Positions 63,148 to 64,000 of a DNA stretch of 64,000 bases are shown in pieces (positions within the stretch are counted from its first letter, which is position 1; each line of letters opens with the position of its first letter). Below the pieces are notes generated by a model. The model was not told the DNA's origin. It was given only the letters and a program-made list of their open reading frames with translations, and did not search any database. This stretch comes from Pseudomonas iranensis (lineage in GTDB: Bacteria > Pseudomonadota > Gammaproteobacteria > Pseudomonadales > Pseudomonadaceae): NCBI RefSeq assembly GCF_014268585.2, contig NZ_CP077092.1, forward strand, positions 744,001 through 808,000, given 5' to 3'. The position numbers were made by a program, and so were the translations under genes.

Positions 63148-64000
63148 ACCACGTACTGAACACGGCGCGCATCGAGCTGCTCAGCCCACGGCTGGCGAAC
63201 CAGATTGCCGCCGGTGAGGTGGTTGAGCGCCCGGCTTCGGTGATCAAGGAGCTGCTGGAAAACAGCCTCGACTCCGGCGCCAAGCGTATCGACGTCGATG
63301 TCGAGCAGGGCGGCGTCAAGCTGCTGCGCGTGCGCGATGACGGCAGCGGTATTTCCGCCGATGACCTGCCGCTGGCCCTGGCCCGTCACGCCACCAGCAA
63401 GATTCGCAACCTCGAAGATCTCGAGCAGGTGATGAGCCTGGGTTTCCGTGGCGAGGCGCTGGCGTCGATCAGCTCCGTGGCGCGTCTGACCCTGACCTCG
63501 CGCACCCGCGATGCCGATCAGGCCTGGCAGGTCGAGACCGAAGGCCGGGACATGGCGCCGCGCGTGCAGCCGGCGGCGCATCCGGTCGGCACTTCGGTGG
63601 AAGTCCGCGACCTGTTCTTCAACACCCCGGCCCGGCGCAAATTCCTCAAGACCGAAAAAACCGAGTTCGATCACCTGCAAGAAGTGATCAAGCGTCTGGC
63701 GCTGGCGCGCTTCGACGTGGCTTTTCATCTGCGCCACAACGGCAAGACCATCCTCAGCCTGCACGAGGCCCACGATGATGCAGCCCGCGCTCGGCGTGTG
63801 GCGGCGATCTGCGGTTCAGGTTTCCTTGAGCAGGCGCTGCCGATCGAGATCGAACGCAACGGCTTGCACCTGTGGGGCTGGGTCGGTTTGCCGACCTTCA
63901 ACCGCAGTCAGGCGGACTTGCAGTATTTTTTCGTAAACGGCCGAGCAGTGCGCGACAAACTGGTGGCCCACGCCGTGCGCCAGGCTTATCGCGACGTGCT
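63144..64000 (+). CDS. mutL: DNA mismatch repair protein MutL, 3' end cut by window
   Basis: At least 285 residues, running off the right edge. ATG 63144 overlaps the amiB stop (ATGA). The GHKL ATPase motifs are all visible: [20 protein letters not shown] near 20-39, RDDGSGI near 66, [14 protein letters not shown] near 100 and the [12 protein letters not shown] sequence near 160. Later [16 protein letters not shown] is also typical. It links MutS mismatch recognition to strand excision. The full length in the genus is about 630 residues. Confidence 0.97.
   Translation, partial: MNHVLNTARIELLSPRLANQIAAGEVVERPASVIKELLENSLDSGAKRIDVDVEQGGVKLLRVRDDGSGISADDLPLALARHATSKIRNLEDLEQVMSLGFRGEALASISSVARLTLTSRTRDADQAWQVETEGRDMAPRVQPAAHPVGTSVEVRDLFFNTPARRKFLKTEKTEFDHLQEVIKRLALARFDVAFHLRHNGKTILSLHEAHDDAARARRVAAICGSGFLEQALPIEIERNGLHLWGWVGLPTFNRSQADLQYFFVNGRAVRDKLVAHAVRQAYRDV

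Overview
The window is about 64 kb of high-GC chromosome from a fluorescent Pseudomonas, most likely the P. fluorescens/P. koreensis group. The evidence is gene content and gene order: it follows the P. aeruginosa PAO1 segment from about PA5003 down to PA4946 (recalled order, not computed), carries typical Pseudomonas palindromic repeats, and adds accessory genes at two points.

Layout. (1) 1-10.4 kb is a lipopolysaccharide and envelope block: Mig-14-like protein (cut by the left edge), PIG-L deacetylase dnpA, three glycosyltransferases, a kinase-like protein on the opposite strand, O-antigen ligase waaL, lipid flippase msbA and hldE. (2) 10.4-18.2 kb has a Nudix-like unknown protein, an FAD oxidoreductase/aldo-keto reductase pair, an SMR efflux pump, a LysR regulator, waaA, a large repeat field carrying a copy of the waaA 3' end, and a TolC-like outer membrane channel. 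(3) 18.4-22 kb is a thiamine locus: TPP riboswitch, thiC and the transporter cytX. (4) 22-33.6 kb is housekeeping: DUF3298-type lipoprotein, nudF, a DUF1249 protein, cpdA, yqiA, parE, two tandem phytase-esterase-like paralogues, a retropepsin-like protease, parC and a PqiC-like lipoprotein. (5) 34-44.1 kb holds a HAMP membrane protein, serB, a FimW-like c-di-GMP receptor, psd, rhdA, an HDOD protein and motAB, which has a good FliA-type promoter.

(6) 44.3-46 kb is an accessory pair between motB and rsgA: a caspase-like protease and a TIR-domain protein in a one-base TGATG overlap, preceded by a 33-codon reading frame with a strong ribosome binding site. This looks like a TIR-signalling anti-phage module (Thoeris-like, caspase effector). 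(7) 46.1-48.5 kb has rsgA, orn and a TRIC-family channel.

(8) 48.6-58.6 kb is a lower-GC accessory island inserted between the orn region and queG. It holds two paralogous proteins of no family I recognise, a large leucine-rich-repeat protein that resembles NEL-type effectors but lacks a ligase domain, and a 1588-residue RHS/TccC-like toxin with an unrecognised C-terminal tip and no cognate immunity gene. This and the TIR-caspase pair are the most interesting parts of the window.

(9) 58.6-64 kb returns to core order: queG, nnr, tsaE, amiB and mutL (cut by the right edge). No rRNA, tRNA, CRISPR array, transposase or phage gene was seen.
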